Under the pieces are notes generated by a model. The model worked only from the letters and a program-made list of their open reading frames with translations. It was not told where the DNA came from and did no database searches. From Dehalococcoidia bacterium (GTDB taxonomy: Bacteria > Chloroflexota > Dehalococcoidia > UBA1151 > UBA1328): a stretch of 6,974 bases of DNA. Shown piece by piece: positions 5,874-6,974 of this stretch. Positions within the stretch are counted from its first letter, which is position 1. Each line of letters begins with the position of its first letter. A program made the position numbers and the translations under genes. The DNA is taken from contig JASLNQ010000116.1 in NCBI GenBank assembly GCA_030745955.1, positions 1 through 6,974 on the forward strand. The letters run 5' to 3'.

Positions 5874-6641
5874 TTGGCTACCAGGAATGGAACTTCACCG
5901 GGCGTGACTGAACCCCTGTTCGGGACCGCCCAGAACGCACATGCAGTCGGCAGGGGTCCAGCAATCTGGCTGGCCGGCGACCCCGAAGACCTGCCCGAGT
6001 GGCTGGACCGGGGCGCGGCAGGGATCGTAACCAATACCGTCGTGTTGAACGACATGGTCAAGAAGTACGGCCAGGTAATCGGGGTGATCCAGCGCTATCT
6101 CGACATCACCGATAAGCCCGTGGTGGTCGAAATCGATGGCCACTCAACACAGGAGTTGCTGGATGTCGGCGAGGTCTTCACGAAAATGTCGGACCAGATC
6201 ATCCTGAAGATCCCGGCAACGACCCATGCCCTGGGCGCTTTCGCAGCGCTGAAGAAGGCCGGTGTGCCGACCTTCTGCACCACGGTGTTCACACTGCCCC
6301 AGGCGGCGGCGGTCGCGCAGGCTGGTGTGACCCACGTGCTGCCGTTCTGCGAACCGTTCAAGGATGTTGGAGCGGACCCGACGAAGCTGATCCGCGACTG
6401 CCACCAGATGTTCGCAGGCTGGGAGGAGCGGCCGTTCATCACGGCGGCCCTGGTGAGATCGGTTGAGACCGCCGAGGTCGCGCTGCGTGACGGGGCTGAC
6501 GGGATCATCGTGTTCTGGCCGGTGTTCAGGGACATGATGCAGAGCCACCTCACCGACGAGTGGAACAAGACGTTCCTCGGCGAGTGGAACTCGATGCACG
6601 AGGCCGGGCTGCTCGAAGGCCTTCCGGTCGAAGATAACTAG
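5874..6641 (+). CDS. Transaldolase / fructose-6-phosphate aldolase family protein
   Basis: The start is TTG 5874: GGAG at 5863-5866 is spaced 7 bases, and an in-frame TGA at 5847-5849 rules out anything longer. The 255-residue product fits the short FSA-like branch of class I aldolases plus a ~30-residue N-terminal extension. Alignment by eye to E. coli FSA shows AAGIVTNTVVL (48-58) against its GVTTNPSII strand. It also shows QIILKIPAT (108-116), whose K112 corresponds to the Schiff-base lysine, AGVPTFCTTVFTLPQAAAVAQAGVTHVLPF (129-158), and ALVRSVETAEVALRDGADGI (192-211) with R195 in the basic phosphate-site position. The conserved N-terminal Asp (LDT in FSA) appears as L33-A34-G35, with an Asp only at 36, and TNP is TNT. 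Activity could therefore differ from transaldolase or FSA. It is transcribed divergently from the LarA homologs and probably shares control. A hairpin terminator follows. Confidence 0.75.
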   Translation: MATRNGTSPGVTEPLFGTAQNAHAVGRGPAIWLAGDPEDLPEWLDRGAAGIVTNTVVLNDMVKKYGQVIGVIQRYLDITDKPVVVEIDGHSTQELLDVGEVFTKMSDQIILKIPATTHALGAFAALKKAGVPTFCTTVFTLPQAAAVAQAGVTHVLPFCEPFKDVGADPTKLIRDCHQMFAGWEERPFITAALVRSVETAEVALRDGADGIIVFWPVFRDMMQSHLTDEWNKTFLGEWNSMHEAGLLEGLPVEDN

Positions 6642-6702
6642 CGATCGCGCTAACGGCATTTCGGAATCAACCGGGCCAGTAACACCGCCGGTTTAAAAAC
6701 CC

Positions 6703-6750
6703 AGACGGGCATCCTCTCGCCGGGTGAGAGAATGCCCGTCTGTCTGTTTA
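6703..6750 (+). terminator. Intrinsic terminator hairpin, possibly bidirectional
   Basis: A 10-bp perfect stem, AGACGGGCAT (6703-6712) with ATGCCCGTCT (6732-6741), is extended after one mismatch by CTCTC/GAGAG (6714-6718 and 6726-6730) around a 7-base loop. On the plus strand it is followed only by a weak U-rich tract (GTCTGTTTA), about 60 bases after the transaldolase-family stop. On the minus strand the same stem is followed by GGGTTTTTAAAC, a better tail, so it may also stop transcription arriving from the right. Confidence 0.75.
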
Positions 6751-6809
6751 GGGGCTCTTGGACCACCCCATCGGCGACTTAGCCGAGGGGTTTAGCATTA
6801 ACGCTCCCG

Positions 6810-6836
6810 GGGGCGGGCCTTAGGCCGACGCGCCCC
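6810..6836. other. GC-rich stem-loop of unknown role
   Basis: GGGGCG (6810-6815) pairs with CGCCCC (6831-6836). Inside, GGCC (6816-6819) pairs with GGCC (6823-6826) around TTA, leaving a 4-base bulge. No U-tract follows, so it is not a standard terminator. It could be part of a leader or an extragenic palindrome. Confidence 0.35.
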
Positions 6837-6909
6837 ATGTTGCATCCGGCCGGGACGAACACGGGCACTGCATATCCAGAGTGGTGAGCTGAACTTAGTT
6901 GGCTCTGTT

Positions 6910-6928
6910 GACATCATATGTACATGTC
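6910..6928. promoter_or_regulatory. Operator-like dyad GACAT-N9-ATGTC within a possible promoter
   Basis: GACAT (6910-6914) and ATGTC (6924-6928) form a perfect 5-bp dyad around 9 bases. The left arm overlaps TTGACA (6908-6913), a full -35 consensus. No good -10 lies at 16-18 bases, so the promoter is uncertain. The dyad would suit a dimeric repressor controlling a gene that starts at or beyond the right edge. Confidence 0.25.
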
Positions 6929-6940
6929 CTGGAGTCATCT

Positions 6941-6974
6941 GTGTGCGATGTAAAGGGCTATCGGCTTTCTGAAG
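6941..6974 (+). CDS. Possible start of a gene cut by the right edge
   Basis: GTG at 6941 is preceded by GGAG (6931-6934) with 6-base spacing and opens a frame, MCDVKGYRLSE, that runs to the window edge. Only 11 codons are visible, so an open frame is weak evidence. A TTGACA and a dyad lie just upstream. No function can be given. Confidence 0.18.
   Translation, partial: MCDVKGYRLSE

Larger units (their letters stand above)
6642..6974. other. Mostly non-coding right end
   Basis: No convincing complete gene lies in these 333 bases on either strand. The stretch holds a hairpin terminator (6703-6750), a GC-rich hairpin at 6810-6836, an operator-like dyad at 6910-6928 beginning within a consensus TTGACA, and a possible GTG start at 6941. 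I looked for tRNA features (acceptor pairing, a GTTCRANTCC arm) and for cobalamin and SAM riboswitch core motifs and found none. Confidence 0.6.

Noticed and set aside
6750..6900. tRNA or riboswitch in the right-hand intergenic region
   Set aside because: There is a stem-loop, but no T-arm motif, cloverleaf pairing, or cobalamin or SAM core sequence.

Overview
The window is GC-rich bacterial DNA, densely coding, with five complete genes, one gene cut by the left edge, and a mostly non-coding right end. Nothing in it points to a plasmid, phage, transposon, CRISPR array or defence system. Lipoproteins with classic lipoboxes, Shine-Dalgarno sequences and GTG/TTG starts fit a free-living bacterium. 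The combination of a fused FAD/Fe-S 2-hydroxyacid dehydrogenase, several LarA homologs and small unassigned lipoproteins recalls Chloroflexota (Dehalococcoidia/SAR202-like) genomes. That placement is a low-confidence inference from gene content alone.

Layout: (1) 1-1465, plus strand: C-terminal part of a D-2-hydroxyacid dehydrogenase (end of the FAD domain, ferredoxin-like Fe-S segment, two CCG domains). (2) 1491-2081 and 2178-2750, minus strand: two paralogous small lipoproteins of unknown function, convergent with the dehydrogenase across a 25-base gap. (3) 2909-4207 and 4337-5605, minus strand: two LarA-family (DUF2088) nickel-pincer-nucleotide 2-hydroxyacid racemase/epimerase homologs. 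(4) 5606-5873: a 268-base divergent control region with short dyads, direct repeats and an AT-rich core. (5) 5874-6641, plus strand: a transaldolase/fructose-6-phosphate-aldolase-family protein with a TTG start. (6) 6642-6974: a good hairpin terminator, a second GC-rich hairpin, an operator-like dyad and possibly the first codons of another gene.

How the genes may work together: LarA enzymes invert the C2 stereocentre of 2-hydroxyacids, and a D-specific FAD/Fe-S dehydrogenase would oxidise one enantiomer to the 2-oxoacid. A class I aldolase-fold protein could act on a related carbon skeleton. The most economical reading is a 2-hydroxyacid or sugar-acid catabolic locus with two racemases of different substrate range and two secreted, membrane-anchored lipoproteins of unknown role. 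The NPN-cofactor genes (larB, larC, larE) are not in the window. The substrate cannot be read from the sequence.

The items most worth following are the twin LarA homologs with complete metal-site residues but different pocket residues, the undescribed lipoprotein pair beside them, and an aldolase-family protein that seems to have lost the family's conserved N-terminal Asp.
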